From: Alishewanella agri BL06
Lineage (GTDB): Bacteria; Pseudomonadota; Gammaproteobacteria; Enterobacterales; Alteromonadaceae
NCBI RefSeq assembly: GCF_000272005.1
Contig: NZ_AKKU01000006.1
Span: 1 to 64,000 of the forward strand
Direction: 5' to 3'
DNA: 64,000 nt
Position numbers and translations under genes: made by a program. The notes under the pieces are model-generated. The model saw only the letters and a list, made by a program, of their open reading frames with translations, ran no database searches and was not told the origin of the DNA. Below are positions 9,593 through 19,126 of the stretch, in pieces (within the stretch, counting starts at the first letter, position 1; the number at the start of each line of letters is the position of its first letter).

Positions 9593-10099
9593 TCAGTCAA
9601 TAGACAATGATTTCTTGATATCGCAGATCCTTGCCATGAGTACTAAAGGATCAAACATTGATTCTTTAAAGCCAAATTTTTTGTAAAACGCTTGCGCACT
9701 GTTATCGATAGCATGTACTAAAATTCCGGCACCACCGACAGCATTCATTGCTTGGACAGAGCGAATAATACAATCTTTTAATAAACCTGCTGCAATACCG
9801 CGACCTTGATAAGCGCTATCTACCCCAAGCCTTGCTAAAACTACCATTGGAATGGGATCAGGGCTATTTCTTCGTAGTGAGCTAAATGCTTGCTCTCTCG
9901 ATACTGAGCCCATGGCAATAGCATAGTACCCAACGACCTGTTGAGCCCTTGTTTCATTGACAACATACACTCTCGCGGTTCCTCGCTGTTGGCTCTTCAA
10001 CGCCTGTTTTCTTAACCACGTATCGAGTTCTTCAATACCACATTGAAAGGTATTAAGCTGATGCCCATCATTCAATAGCGTTGGTGCACTTATTCCCAA
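9593..10099 (-). CDS. GNAT acetyltransferase toxin (TacT-like)
   Basis: 168 residues of the GNAT fold, directly downstream of and overlapping a DUF1778 antitoxin gene by 10 bases. This is the arrangement and size of TacT/AtaT/ItaT toxins, which acetylate the amino group of charged tRNAs and stop translation. Visible are the acetyl-CoA loop YQGRGIA (residues 97-103), the preceding strand VVLARLGVD, and the conserved late tyrosine in AQAFYKKFGF (Tyr139), the usual catalytic residue. The start is a TTG at 10099 with AGGAGAG just upstream. All key residues look intact, so it is probably active. The target tRNA cannot be read from sequence. Confidence 0.88.
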   Translation of the reverse strand: MGISAPTLLNDGHQLNTFQCGIEELDTWLRKQALKSQQRGTARVYVVNETRAQQVVGYYAIAMGSVSREQAFSSLRRNSPDPIPMVVLARLGVDSAYQGRGIAAGLLKDCIIRSVQAMNAVGGAGILVHAIDNSAQAFYKKFGFKESMFDPLVLMARICDIKKSLSID

Positions 10100-10356
10100 G
10101 GCGCTCTCCTATTGAACAGATCTTTCATGCCTTCAAGCGTCTGAGGCTCTGCACGAAGTTCATTGTCGAAAGCTTCAAAAGCCTTTGCTTCAAGGGCAAA
10201 ATCCCGCTGTTCGGCCAGTATGCTATGCGCCTCATTGAGCGCTGCTTGCTGAATAAACACGGTTCTATCTACTTTTTTTAAACTTGCTGCTGCATCAATA
10301 ATATCCCTCACCGACGGCTGTACTCGCATATTGATTGACGCTGTTTTTGTAGTCAT
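10090..10356 (-). CDS. DUF1778 (TacA-like) antitoxin
   Basis: 88 residues. The N-terminal ribbon-helix-helix (MTTKTASINMRVQPSVRDII, then DAAASLKKVDRTVFIQQAA) is the DNA-binding part. The C-terminal tail (about residues 55-88, rich in acidic residues and ending FNRRAPWE) is the part that in TacA wraps and blocks the acetyltransferase. It is first in the two-gene operon, as usual, and overlaps the toxin start. It should neutralise the toxin and repress the operon by binding the inverted repeats upstream (10368-10423). Confidence 0.9.
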   Translation of the reverse strand: MTTKTASINMRVQPSVRDIIDAAASLKKVDRTVFIQQAALNEAHSILAEQRDFALEAKAFEAFDNELRAEPQTLEGMKDLFNRRAPWE

Positions 10357-10367
10357 AACACCACCCT

Positions 10368-10423
10368 GTATATCTATTTAATACACAGTCTAAATGATCT
10401 ATCTGTGTAGTCAATAGATATAC
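10368..10423. promoter_or_regulatory. Nested inverted repeats, operator of the TacAT-like operon
   Basis: Two inverted repeats sit one inside the other just upstream of the antitoxin ATG: GTATATCTAT (10368-10377) with ATAGATATAC (10414-10423), and ACACAG (10383-10388) with CTGTGT (10403-10408). Ribbon-helix-helix antitoxins bind such palindromes as several dimers, so this is the likely autoregulatory operator and promoter region. The two arms of the outer repeat match perfectly over 10 bases. Confidence 0.65.
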
Positions 10424-10566
10424 TTTTTTTAGGTTTATCATTCAGCAGCTCAGACGAGATAGCCTTTACTTTCTGAGAGCATACGCCCAATAATCAAGTG
10501 GGTTTTCTTTCATCTTAAAGCTCTGGCTGGTTCTTTGGCGGGTTATAAGTTCTTAAATTGCGTAGT

Positions 10567-11001
10567 CTAGTGGCACACTAAATATTGCCACATGTTTAAA
10601 GATAATTTGCTGGGTTCACTAAAAATCGAATGTCTGTAAAGAGGGCATCGCAGAGATTCATTTGTTCGAAATCGCCTGATCTGAACAGCTGCAATTCGCT
10701 CAAAGCGCCAATTAGCAGAAGTTTGAACTGAAAAAATTACTAACCCAATAACGCTGCAAGCTTTGTGGCGTGAATTTTTATCTGTGTTGTGATGGCCTGG
10801 TTTATTTAACCAATAGGCGTTAATGTCTTTTGATGCCTGCTGGCGCGCAATACCAAAGCTATTACACAAATGATTGGTAGTTAACCGGCCTTCCCACAGT
10901 GCGACGATTTCAATCAGCCGGTAACGCATCAGGAGCTCCCAGCGCAGTGGCCAGCCGCTGTCATCCAGGCAGTTTGGTAACTCAGTTTTCAGGTTATGCA
11001 T
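10567..11001 (-). pseudogene. Truncated WYL-family regulator (HTH domain only) and scrambled tail
   Basis: The gene has a proper start (ATG 11001 with AGGAG 6 bases upstream). Its first ~65 codons read as a winged helix-turn-helix of the kind that precedes WYL domains in defence-island regulators (LRWELLMRYRLIEIVALW, then GRLTTNHLCNSFGIARQQASKDI). After INAYW the reading frame loses all family character. A separate open stretch in another frame (10596-10730, SGDFEQMNLCDALFTDIRF) looks like coding sequence from a different place or the end of the same gene. I infer an internal deletion or rearrangement. The WYL sensor domain is absent. Confidence 0.6.
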
Positions 11002-11133
11002 CCCAGCTCCTGTCAAATATGTCTGTTTAGTATGCTGAACTGCGACTTATTTTGTCGTGGTAAGAGGTTAGACTGCTGTCATGATTAACTCCATCGTCTG
11101 ATATAGCGTTTATTTAATGAGCAGGATAGTATA

Positions 11134-11823
11134 GTGAATCAGCCAGCAACCAAAATCGTGATTATCAGTGGCGCCGGTATCAGTGCTGAGAGTGGCTTAG
11201 CGACCTTTCGCGATCCCGATGGCTTATGGCAGCAATATGATCTGGAAGACCTTGCCACCCCACAAGCCTTTGCGCGTAACCCCGCATTAGTTCATCGCTT
11301 TTATAATTCGCGGCGCATACAAGCAGCGAAAGCCGAGCCCAATGCAGCGCATTTAGCTATCGCCAAGTTAGAGCAAGCCTTTAATGTGGTGGTAGTAACA
11401 CAAAATGTTGATGATTTGCATGAGCGGGCAGGGTCGAGCAAGGTTCTTCACCTGCATGGCAAACTTAATGAAGCTCGCAGCAGCAAAAATCCAAATCTGA
11501 TTGAATTTATCGGTCAGCGCGAATTAAAAGTGGGAGAGCTCGCCGCTGATGGCTCAGCGCTGCGCCCTAATATTGTCTGGTTTGGCGAAGAGGTACCCGC
11601 CATGGAGCCTGCCATTAAAGAGATCCAAAGTGCCGATAAAATTTTAGTTGTCGGCACCTCGCTGCAAGTTTACCCAGCCGCGTCACTACTGTTTTATGCG
11701 CGCAAGGAAGCGGAAAAAGTCCTGATTAACCTGGAAGCTACCGACAATGATGCTGGCTATCAATTTATACAAGGAAAGGCGGCTACGGAAGTTTCGAAGT
11801 TAGTAAAGAAGTGGTTAGGCTGA
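11134..11823 (+). CDS. cobB: NAD-dependent protein deacylase, zinc-less CobB-type sirtuin
   Basis: 229 residues of the Sir2 fold: GAGIS (13-17) and TQNVDDLH (89-96) bind NAD, His108 in LHLHG is the catalytic base, and IVWFGE plus VVGTSLQVYPA complete the Rossmann part. Tyr57 and Arg60 (FYNSR) match the pair that gives class III sirtuins desuccinylase activity. The four zinc cysteines of E. coli CobB are missing; the region after LHGK has no cysteine at all. Zinc-less single-domain sirtuins are known in other bacteria. The GTG start has a weak AGGA site. It is divergent from the broken WYL gene. Confidence 0.88.
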   Translation: MNQPATKIVIISGAGISAESGLATFRDPDGLWQQYDLEDLATPQAFARNPALVHRFYNSRRIQAAKAEPNAAHLAIAKLEQAFNVVVVTQNVDDLHERAGSSKVLHLHGKLNEARSSKNPNLIEFIGQRELKVGELAADGSALRPNIVWFGEEVPAMEPAIKEIQSADKILVVGTSLQVYPAASLLFYARKEAEKVLINLEATDNDAGYQFIQGKAATEVSKLVKKWLG

Positions 11824-11925
11824 TTGCAAATTAATATCAGTTTCTCTAAAGTTCTAGCTGTTGCTCAGTTCAGCCGGGATAAGAGCATTTAGTAGCCGAT
11901 ATTTCGGGTGTTTAAAAGGATTTAA

Positions 11926-12489
11926 ATGAAAGTCTATAAAATTTATGACGTTTGGATGGCGCTTCGAAAAGCCGGGGCTAACCTGTTAATTTTAAGCGCT
12001 ATTGCAAGTTTTATTTGCTACCTGTTCGATTTGCTGCAATTTCTGCCGCTGATCCTGATAGTGATCTTAATCCAAAGCACAATTATCTATCGGGCAAATC
12101 ATCTTTATAAAATTGATCAGGTAACTCAAACCTTTACCTTTCCAGCAAGTGATCTTGAAAACAGTATTCTGGCTATTGTGCTAATGCAGCCATACTGGAA
12201 TTTGATGCGACGAAAATCGGTACCACTTTCTACAATTGAGAATCTCTATCTGGATACTCAGCGCTGGAGCACTAAGCAGCAAGTCGTTACCGGAACAACT
12301 GCCAAAGGGAAGACAAAATTCAAACAAACTACTAAACAGCATGTTCGATATTGCCTGAATGTAGCTGGTGCTTTTGGTTCAGCGAATCTTGATTTTCTAA
12401 GTCGTCAAAAGCGCGATGAGGTACGCAACGCGTTACAGCAAAGTGTTAAAAATGCCTCCATAGATAGCAAAGTTTCTGAGATGGCATAA
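11926..12489 (+). CDS. Unknown membrane protein with possible PH-like domain
   Basis: I do not recognise a named family for these 187 residues. Two membrane helices (about 17-35 and 38-56) are followed by a basic, strand-rich region: YKIDQVTQTFTFPASD, then RRKSVPLSTIENLYLDTQRW, then KTKQHVRYCLNVAGAFGSANLDFLSRQKRDEVRNALQ. This order of a strand, a regulatory-looking loop and a final helix is reminiscent of bacterial PH-like domains, which is a guess from pattern. It is followed 22 bases later by another membrane protein gene, so the two are probably co-transcribed and work together. Confidence 0.6.
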   Translation: MKVYKIYDVWMALRKAGANLLILSAIASFICYLFDLLQFLPLILIVILIQSTIIYRANHLYKIDQVTQTFTFPASDLENSILAIVLMQPYWNLMRRKSVPLSTIENLYLDTQRWSTKQQVVTGTTAKGKTKFKQTTKQHVRYCLNVAGAFGSANLDFLSRQKRDEVRNALQQSVKNASIDSKVSEMA

Positions 12490-12511
12490 TTTTCAAGCAA
12501 CAAGGATGTTT

Positions 12512-13594
12512 ATGAAAATATTACGTTTTATTGTTTTCGCCATGTTCTTTTGGGGTTCCGGCATTTTCCTGTTGCCACTGGCCTATGATTCGGTATTGTT
12601 TTTCGTTCACCAACACGCCAGCGAAGCTATTGCTAGAGTGCATCTGCGTTTTGTACCAGACAAAGAGTTCAATATTCACCTTAAAGCTGCGCTAGAGGAA
12701 AATGAAATTGAGCTTGCTAATATTATCCGTGAAATTGGCACAGAGCAGGGTATCGAATTTGAACCCGCTCTTATCAGCCAGCTTGATAAAGAGAATGGTT
12801 CCTGGCAAACGGTCTCACGCAACAGTCGTAAGGTTTTAGAGGGAGCTAAAACAGGCGAAATTACTTCAGGATATGCAATGGCTGGTGCTTTGGGTTCTGA
12901 TCTATTTGGCATATCGGATTTTCGTGATCATGCAAATGAATTGCAAGCTTATCCGGATTACAACTCCTTTAACGTGGGCTTGTCCCTAGTCGGCGTGGTT
13001 GGCACCGCACTGACTGTGTCAGCAGTTATTAATGGTGGTAGCAGCGCTTTAGCCGGCGCACCTTTGCGATTTTCCGTTACTACCATAAAAGGAGCCAAAA
13101 AAGCCGGTAAATTATCAAAGAAACTTGAGAAGTTTGTCTCAGGTCATCTGGATAACATCGTAGATAAAAATGCCGTTGACGAACTAGCTCTCGCTTTTAA
13201 AAAAATCGACATTGACTCAATCAATAAAAAGCAAGCCGATGAATTGCTTGAACTTAGCAAAAAGTCAGTCAACATTAAGGCTCTTGAACCCTTGGCTTCC
13301 GGTGTTGATGATCTGCGAGTTATCAGCGGTAGTTCCGGATTTCTGGGACTTTCACGAACCCTAGCTATTGCAGATGACTTTAACGATACCGCCCGCTTGT
13401 CAAAACTTGCTAAAGCTACGAAAAACCGCTACGCGGGCTACATCACTCTGGCTCCGAAGTTGGCAAAATCCATCACTAAAGCGCTACGCATACTGCTCGA
13501 GGCTATAGCAACCCTTATTAGCGCCCTGATTTGGTTGCTGGGGGTAGTTTGGTACTTCTTCAGCGCAGTAAGGCTAGTTTTCCGGAAGACATAG
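12512..13594 (+). CDS. Unknown multi-helix membrane protein with glycine-rich core
   Basis: 360 residues, no family recognised. There is an N-terminal hydrophobic helix (about 4-28), an acidic helical region with SQLDKENGSWQTVSRNSRKV, a hydrophobic glycine/alanine-rich centre (YNSFNVGLSLVGVVGTALTV, SAVINGGSSALAGAP), a lysine-rich amphipathic stretch (IKGAKKAGKLSKKLEKFV), and a strongly hydrophobic C-terminus (about 327-355, with LISALIWLLGVVWYFFSAV). The layout is compatible with a pore-forming or membrane-perturbing protein but does not prove one. The start at 12512 is preferred over the ATG at 12506, which overlaps the AAGGA ribosome site. It precedes hsdR by 268 bases. Confidence 0.6.
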   Translation: MKILRFIVFAMFFWGSGIFLLPLAYDSVLFFVHQHASEAIARVHLRFVPDKEFNIHLKAALEENEIELANIIREIGTEQGIEFEPALISQLDKENGSWQTVSRNSRKVLEGAKTGEITSGYAMAGALGSDLFGISDFRDHANELQAYPDYNSFNVGLSLVGVVGTALTVSAVINGGSSALAGAPLRFSVTTIKGAKKAGKLSKKLEKFVSGHLDNIVDKNAVDELALAFKKIDIDSINKKQADELLELSKKSVNIKALEPLASGVDDLRVISGSSGFLGLSRTLAIADDFNDTARLSKLAKATKNRYAGYITLAPKLAKSITKALRILLEAIATLISALIWLLGVVWYFFSAVRLVFRKT

Positions 13595-13862
13595 TTTTTA
13601 AGTACTATGAAATTAACAAAAATACGCACAAAGCTTGCAGATTAAGTGCTTATAATCATAATGCTTGTTTTTCATTTAGGAACATTGATTGGCTTAGCAC
13701 GATTAAAAATTTATCTGCCACTAAAGAGACGTCCAAACTGTACAACCATGACTAATAAGGGTAAATTTAGTAGTAATTGCTAATTCAGGGACGAGCTGAT
13801 TTGTGCGGCAGTTTACAGTATACAACTTAAGCTAATGCCCAAGCCGACACTAACAGGGAAAA

Positions 13863-16800
13863 ATGCAAAAGATGATATCAACCAATTTTGAATTTTTAAG
13901 ACCAGAAAACGACAACCTGGCAAACCTGTGCGCCTTAGCTGAAGCAGTGTTGTATATCGATCCGGGTAGCACATTAGTGCGCCTGCGTAGCTTTGCTGAA
14001 GAACTCACCAAAACCATTTATAAAGAAGAATTGCTGCCGCGTATGCCGCAGGCAAGTTTTTATGAACTGCTGAAAAGCCCCGTTTTTGAAGATTGTGTAA
14101 GTAAATCCCTCATCTACCAAATTAACTTTATAAGGGTTAAAGGCAACGATACCGCCCACGGTGCTGAAGGGGAGATACAAAATGCACAAATGGCGCTGCG
14201 TACTGCTCATCAACTGGCCATTTACCTGGCGGTAAAATATTACGGTAAAGATCAAAATCAATTACCCGGCTTTGCCGAGGTGCCAGATCCGAGCAAAACA
14301 CTTATTCAGCTGCAAAAAACGGTATTTGAGTACGAAAAAGAGCTGAAAAAGCAGCAAGAAGATCTGGAAAAGGTTTTTGAAAAACTGGATGCCGAACGCG
14401 CTAAAAATGCCGATAAAATTGGCTTACCGCCTAAACCTGTACTGCAACGGCAGAAGCAGCAAAGCCAGCAAGTGGCTGATAGCCTGCAGTGGAGTGAAGC
14501 AAAAACCCGGGCATTAATGATCGATGCCATGCTATTACAAGCGGGTTGGGATGTCTCTGATCCGGAAAAGGTCGGGCAAGAAGTTGAGGTCGACTTTCCC
14601 AATAACCCAAGCGGAAAAGGCTTTGTCGATTATGTGTTGTGGGCCGACAACGGCCAGCCATTGGCGGTAGTCGAGGCGAAAAAGTCGGGTAACACCAGTT
14701 TACAGGCTGGGCGTGAGCAGGCGCGCATGTATGCAGACTCACTTGAACGAATGGGGTATCAACGGCCGGTTATCTTTTATACCAATGGTTATGAAACCTT
14801 TATCTGGGATGATACCCAATATAATACCTACCGGCCGGTATATGGCTTTTATGGCAAAGACAGCCTGGATTATTTGATTTACCAGCGAAACTACCGCGCT
14901 GCAGAGTTAGAGCGTTTTAACCCAGATTTAAACATCGCCGATCGGCCTTATCAAATTGAAGCGATAAAAACCGTAGCCGAACATTTTCAGAACCAGCGAC
15001 GTAAAGCATTAATCATTCAGGCTACTGGCACAGGCAAAACCCGTGTTGCCATTGCTCTGGCAGAATTATTACTTAGAACCGGTTGGGCCAAACGTGTGCT
15101 GTTCCTCTGTGATCGCAAAGAGTTACGGGTACAAGCTGACGATGCATTTAAACAAAACTTACCCTCAGAGCCACGCTGTGTCATTGGCGAAACGAATAAA
15201 ATAGATCAAAGCGCCAGGGTATATATCGCTACTTACCCTGGCATGATGAACCGTTTCGCCCAGCTGGATGTTGGTTTTTTTGATCTGATTATTGCTGATG
15301 AGTCACATCGTAGTATTTACAATAAATACCGCGACTTATTCGAGTACTTTGATGCGTTACAGGTTGGCTTAACCGCAACGCCAGTGAAGTTTATTAGCCG
15401 CAATACATTTGATATTTTTGATTGCGAAGCCACCGATCCTACCTTTGAGTTTGGCCTGGATGCCGCTATTAATAACGAGCCACCTTATCTGGTGCCGTTT
15501 CGGGTAAAAGATCTTACTACGGATTTTTTGCGTGACGGTATTCACTATAGCCAGCTAACTACAGAGCAACAGCGTCAATTAGAAGAAGATTTGGGCGAAG
15601 ACGAAGCGCGAAAAACAACCATAGCGGGTAAAGATATCGGCCGGAAAATTTTCAGTGAAGATACGGATCGTATCATTCTTGAAAACCTGATCAACAATGG
15701 CATCAAAGATGAAACCGGCTCCCTGGTTGGGAAAACCATTATTTTTGCCCAGCGCCAAGACCATGCTGAACATTTAGCCAAGTTATTCTGTGAAAAGTTA
15801 TATCCACAATATGGCGCAAAGGTTTGCAAGGTTATCCATAACGATATTCCGCATGTTGAAAGTTTAATTAAAGAGTTTAAAAAGGCCGATAACGATTTTC
15901 GCATCGCCATTTCGGTAGATATGCTCGATACCGGCATCGACGTACCCGAGGTAGTCAACCTGGTTTTTGCTAAACCGGTTAAAAGCTGGGTGAAGTTCTG
16001 GCAAATGATTGGCCGTGGCACTCGGTTGCGGCAAAATTTGTTTGGCCCGGGTAAGCACAAAACAGAATTTCTGATTTTCGACCATTACGGCAACTTTGAG
16101 TTTTTCGAGCAGGAATATCAGGAGCCTGAAGATACCGGTGGAAAATCTTTACTACAATCCACCTTCGAAGCACGTTTAACGCTGGCACAGGCGGCATTAA
16201 AACATAATCATGCCGAAGCATTTGATGCCGCAGTGGCCTTGTTGCGGGCAGATATCAATGATCTACCCGATAACAGTGTCGCAGTTAGGCGGAAATTGCG
16301 TATCGTTCATCAACTACAACAAACCGATTTACTAAACAAGCTGGATGCGAAAACCCTGCATCTGTTGCTAAACGACATTGCTCCCTTAATGTCGGCTCGC
16401 GTACTGCGTGATAAGCATGCAACGCAGTTAGATAAATTGATGGCCACTATAGAGCGCTGCATGGTAGAGCAAGCCAGCTGCTTCGCAGATGGCCGCAACG
16501 AATTATTAGCTGATCTGGATAAATTGGCCGTCAATATTCAGGCTGTGCGGCAAAAAGATGAAATTATTGCCAAAGTACGCAGTGGCGCATTCTGGCAAAA
16601 CCCCAGTATTCCTTCGCTAGAACATGTTCGGGAAGAGTTGCGTGGCATTATGAAGTACCGCCAACCAGGCACCGGCCCGTTTTATGAAACTGCCACAACC
16701 CGCACCCTGGATGGTGGGATAAAAGAAGCTGTGCGAGAAGTGAAAATTGCTGGTGCAGACGAGGCCATGTTATACCGGCGAAGGCTAAAAACCATTTTAG

Positions 16801-17276
16801 AGCAAATGATTGCCGCTAACCCGACATTGCAAAAAATCCGTAAAGGCGAGCCTATTGCTGAGCACGAGCTGCAAAGCCTTACCTCAACCATACTCACCAG
16901 CCACCCAGGCGTCAGCCTTGAAGTGCTAAACGAGTTTTATGGCAGAACCGCCAAAGAGCTGCATATCACAGTACGGGAAATGATTGGGGTAGATGTGCAA
17001 GCCATAGAGGAACACTTTAAACGGTTCCTGCACAGCCACCCGAGCTTAACAGCAAAGCAGGTAAATTTTATGAACCTGCTAAAAACGTATATCGCGCAGC
17101 ATGGCAGTATTGTCATTGAAAAGCTGTATGACGCCCCCTTTACTGCTGTATCGCACGAGGGTATCGATGGCGTATTTGCTGCTGACGACATTACCGATTT
17201 AATTTCTGTGCTTAAACCCTTTATGCAAACTGTACCGCCAATAACATCAAACCAACCTATCGCTTCACAGGAGTGA
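13863..17276 (+). CDS. hsdR: Type I restriction endonuclease subunit R
   Basis: 1137 residues. An N-terminal DUF4145-like helical region (about 15-130) and a coiled coil (about 145-185) precede the PD-(D/E)XK nuclease (Asp256, Glu271-Ala-Lys273). Then come the two-RecA translocase with Walker A GTGKT (389-393), DESH box (479-482), VGLTATP and the late motif GRGTRLR, and a C-terminal assembly domain. It cleaves DNA after ATP-driven translocation, in complex with HsdM and HsdS. It is the first gene of a tight operon; all catalytic motifs look intact. The ATG at 13863 follows CAGGGAAA. Confidence 0.95.
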   Translation: MQKMISTNFEFLRPENDNLANLCALAEAVLYIDPGSTLVRLRSFAEELTKTIYKEELLPRMPQASFYELLKSPVFEDCVSKSLIYQINFIRVKGNDTAHGAEGEIQNAQMALRTAHQLAIYLAVKYYGKDQNQLPGFAEVPDPSKTLIQLQKTVFEYEKELKKQQEDLEKVFEKLDAERAKNADKIGLPPKPVLQRQKQQSQQVADSLQWSEAKTRALMIDAMLLQAGWDVSDPEKVGQEVEVDFPNNPSGKGFVDYVLWADNGQPLAVVEAKKSGNTSLQAGREQARMYADSLERMGYQRPVIFYTNGYETFIWDDTQYNTYRPVYGFYGKDSLDYLIYQRNYRAAELERFNPDLNIADRPYQIEAIKTVAEHFQNQRRKALIIQATGTGKTRVAIALAELLLRTGWAKRVLFLCDRKELRVQADDAFKQNLPSEPRCVIGETNKIDQSARVYIATYPGMMNRFAQLDVGFFDLIIADESHRSIYNKYRDLFEYFDALQVGLTATPVKFISRNTFDIFDCEATDPTFEFGLDAAINNEPPYLVPFRVKDLTTDFLRDGIHYSQLTTEQQRQLEEDLGEDEARKTTIAGKDIGRKIFSEDTDRIILENLINNGIKDETGSLVGKTIIFAQRQDHAEHLAKLFCEKLYPQYGAKVCKVIHNDIPHVESLIKEFKKADNDFRIAISVDMLDTGIDVPEVVNLVFAKPVKSWVKFWQMIGRGTRLRQNLFGPGKHKTEFLIFDHYGNFEFFEQEYQEPEDTGGKSLLQSTFEARLTLAQAALKHNHAEAFDAAVALLRADINDLPDNSVAVRRKLRIVHQLQQTDLLNKLDAKTLHLLLNDIAPLMSARVLRDKHATQLDKLMATIERCMVEQASCFADGRNELLADLDKLAVNIQAVRQKDEIIAKVRSGAFWQNPSIPSLEHVREELRGIMKYRQPGTGPFYETATTRTLDGGIKEAVREVKIAGADEAMLYRRRLKTILEQMIAANPTLQKIRKGEPIAEHELQSLTSTILTSHPGVSLEVLNEFYGRTAKELHITVREMIGVDVQAIEEHFKRFLHSHPSLTAKQVNFMNLLKTYIAQHGSIVIEKLYDAPFTAVSHEGIDGVFAADDITDLISVLKPFMQTVPPITSNQPIASQE

Positions 17277-17278
17277 CA

Positions 17279-19126
17279 ATGCAGAGTATTGAATGGACAA
17301 CAAGCCTGATCGTAATGGCAGTTATTGCCGCCATAGTGTTACTGGCGCTGGGATATTTTATCGCCAAAGCAGTTGCTAGCAGTATGGTTGCCGCATTAAA
17401 CGTGCAGTTGCAGCAAGCCCAACAAGCAATGGAGCAAGCCAATAGCCAAAACCAGCAGCTACAGCTAAAACTGGGCCAGGCAGATGATGCGCTGCGGCAA
17501 AAAGAATTGTCAGAGAGCAAGCTACAAACCCAGCTTAGTGCTGCGGAGAGCACCGAGCAGCGTCTAACCGCAGAGCTTGGTGACCGTAAAAATGAATTCA
17601 ACAATCAAAGTCAGGTATTAGAAGTTGTAAGAGCGCAGCATCATAATGCGGAGAAACTGTTGGAAACGGCGCAGGCAGATAACCGCAGTCTTAAAGAGCA
17701 GGTTCAGGAGTTACGTAGCCGCTTAGATAAATCGGAGCAGGGTTTGCAGCAAGAGCGGTTACAAGTAAATCAGCTAAAAGATTTATTGGCGGAAGAGGGC
17801 AAAGCAACGGAGTCCTTGAGTAGTAAATTGGAAGAAGCTCGAAAACATTTCGCAGAACAAAGAGAAAGCCTGATGGCAGAAAAACAGCGGAATGAAACGT
17901 TACAAGCTGAACATCAAGCTTTGGTGAAAGCACATACTCAACTTAAAACAGAATTAGACGAACGAGAAGCTAGCCATGCTCGTGAAGTAGCCAATTTTGA
18001 GAAGCAGAAGCAGAGCTTAGCTGAGCAATTTAAAGTTCTGTCGAATGAAATATTAGAAGCTAAGACTAAGTCATTGCAGGAAAGCAGCAAGCTGACGTTA
18101 AGTTCGGTTATGAGTCCATTTCAACAGTCAATTGATAGCTTCAAAAAAGAAGTACAGGAAATACATCACCGTGAAACTACGCAGCAAGGTGAGTTGCGCA
18201 AAGAGCTAGAATCACTGAAAGAACTTAATCAGAAAATCACCACAGAAGCGCATGAGCTATCAACGGCTTTGCGTGGACAGAAAAAATTACAAGGAAATTG
18301 TGGTGAATTAGTTCTTGAGAACGTGCTGGATCGTTCTGGTTTGCAGCTTGGAAAAGATTATCAACGTGAAGTGAGTTTTACTTCGGAAGAGGGCCGTCAA
18401 AGACCTGATGCCGTGGTGTATTTGCCACAGGGCAGGCATTTGATCATCGATGCCAAAGTGTCACTTAATGCTTATACTCGCTTCGTTAATTCGGAAGATG
18501 ACCTGGAGCGGTCTCAAGCTTTGAAAGAGCATGTTCACGCTGTAGGTAGCCGCATTAAAGAGTTAGCCGATCGCAATTATTACAAGTTGCCAGGTTTAAA
18601 CTCGCCAGAAATGGTATTTATGTTCATCCCTATTGAGTCGGCATTTGTTGAAGCGCTAAAAGCTGACGAAACGTTATTCCAACAGGCGATAGAAAATAAT
18701 GTTTTGGTTGCGACTCCAACCACGCTGCTAACCAGTCTTAACATAGTGCGTCAGTTATGGCGCTATGAAGATCAAAACAAACACACTGCAGCTTTAGCGA
18801 ACAAAGCGGAAGCAGTATTTAAAAAATTAAACACCTTTCTTGGAAGCTTTGAACGGATTAAGAAAGGTTTGGACACCGCTTCTGATGCTTATGCCATGGC
18901 TGAAAACCAATTGGTTAGTGGTAAGGGTAACTTGGTAAAGCAAGTTGGCGAGTTTAAGAATCTTGCACCGGCTATCAAAGGTGAACTTCCAAGCTATTTT
19001 GCCGATAAAGCGGCGCTTGAAATCGACTTTATTGCAGCAGAGCAAATGCTGATTGCTGAGACACAAACTGAAATTAAGGATGCCAGTGCTGATGACATCC
19101 AAGAAACTGAAATTGAGAACAACTAA
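17279..19126 (+). CDS. RmuC-family paralogue inside the restriction operon
   Basis: 615 residues: membrane helix (about 9-32), a coiled coil extended to about 330 residues, and the RmuC domain. From QLKTELDER onward (about residue 220) it aligns without gaps to the chromosomal RmuC at 5160-6668 with roughly 80% identity by eye, while the N-terminal third differs. The invariant-looking GNWGE of the other copy is GNCGE here (Cys341). Codon use is more AT-rich. Start at ATG 17279, 2 bases after the hsdR stop with AGGAG overlapping it; the stop abuts hsdM with no gap, so it is translationally tied to both. Role unknown; RmuC is not a standard type I subunit. Confidence 0.9.
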   Translation: MQSIEWTTSLIVMAVIAAIVLLALGYFIAKAVASSMVAALNVQLQQAQQAMEQANSQNQQLQLKLGQADDALRQKELSESKLQTQLSAAESTEQRLTAELGDRKNEFNNQSQVLEVVRAQHHNAEKLLETAQADNRSLKEQVQELRSRLDKSEQGLQQERLQVNQLKDLLAEEGKATESLSSKLEEARKHFAEQRESLMAEKQRNETLQAEHQALVKAHTQLKTELDEREASHAREVANFEKQKQSLAEQFKVLSNEILEAKTKSLQESSKLTLSSVMSPFQQSIDSFKKEVQEIHHRETTQQGELRKELESLKELNQKITTEAHELSTALRGQKKLQGNCGELVLENVLDRSGLQLGKDYQREVSFTSEEGRQRPDAVVYLPQGRHLIIDAKVSLNAYTRFVNSEDDLERSQALKEHVHAVGSRIKELADRNYYKLPGLNSPEMVFMFIPIESAFVEALKADETLFQQAIENNVLVATPTTLLTSLNIVRQLWRYEDQNKHTAALANKAEAVFKKLNTFLGSFERIKKGLDTASDAYAMAENQLVSGKGNLVKQVGEFKNLAPAIKGELPSYFADKAALEIDFIAAEQMLIAETQTEIKDASADDIQETEIENN

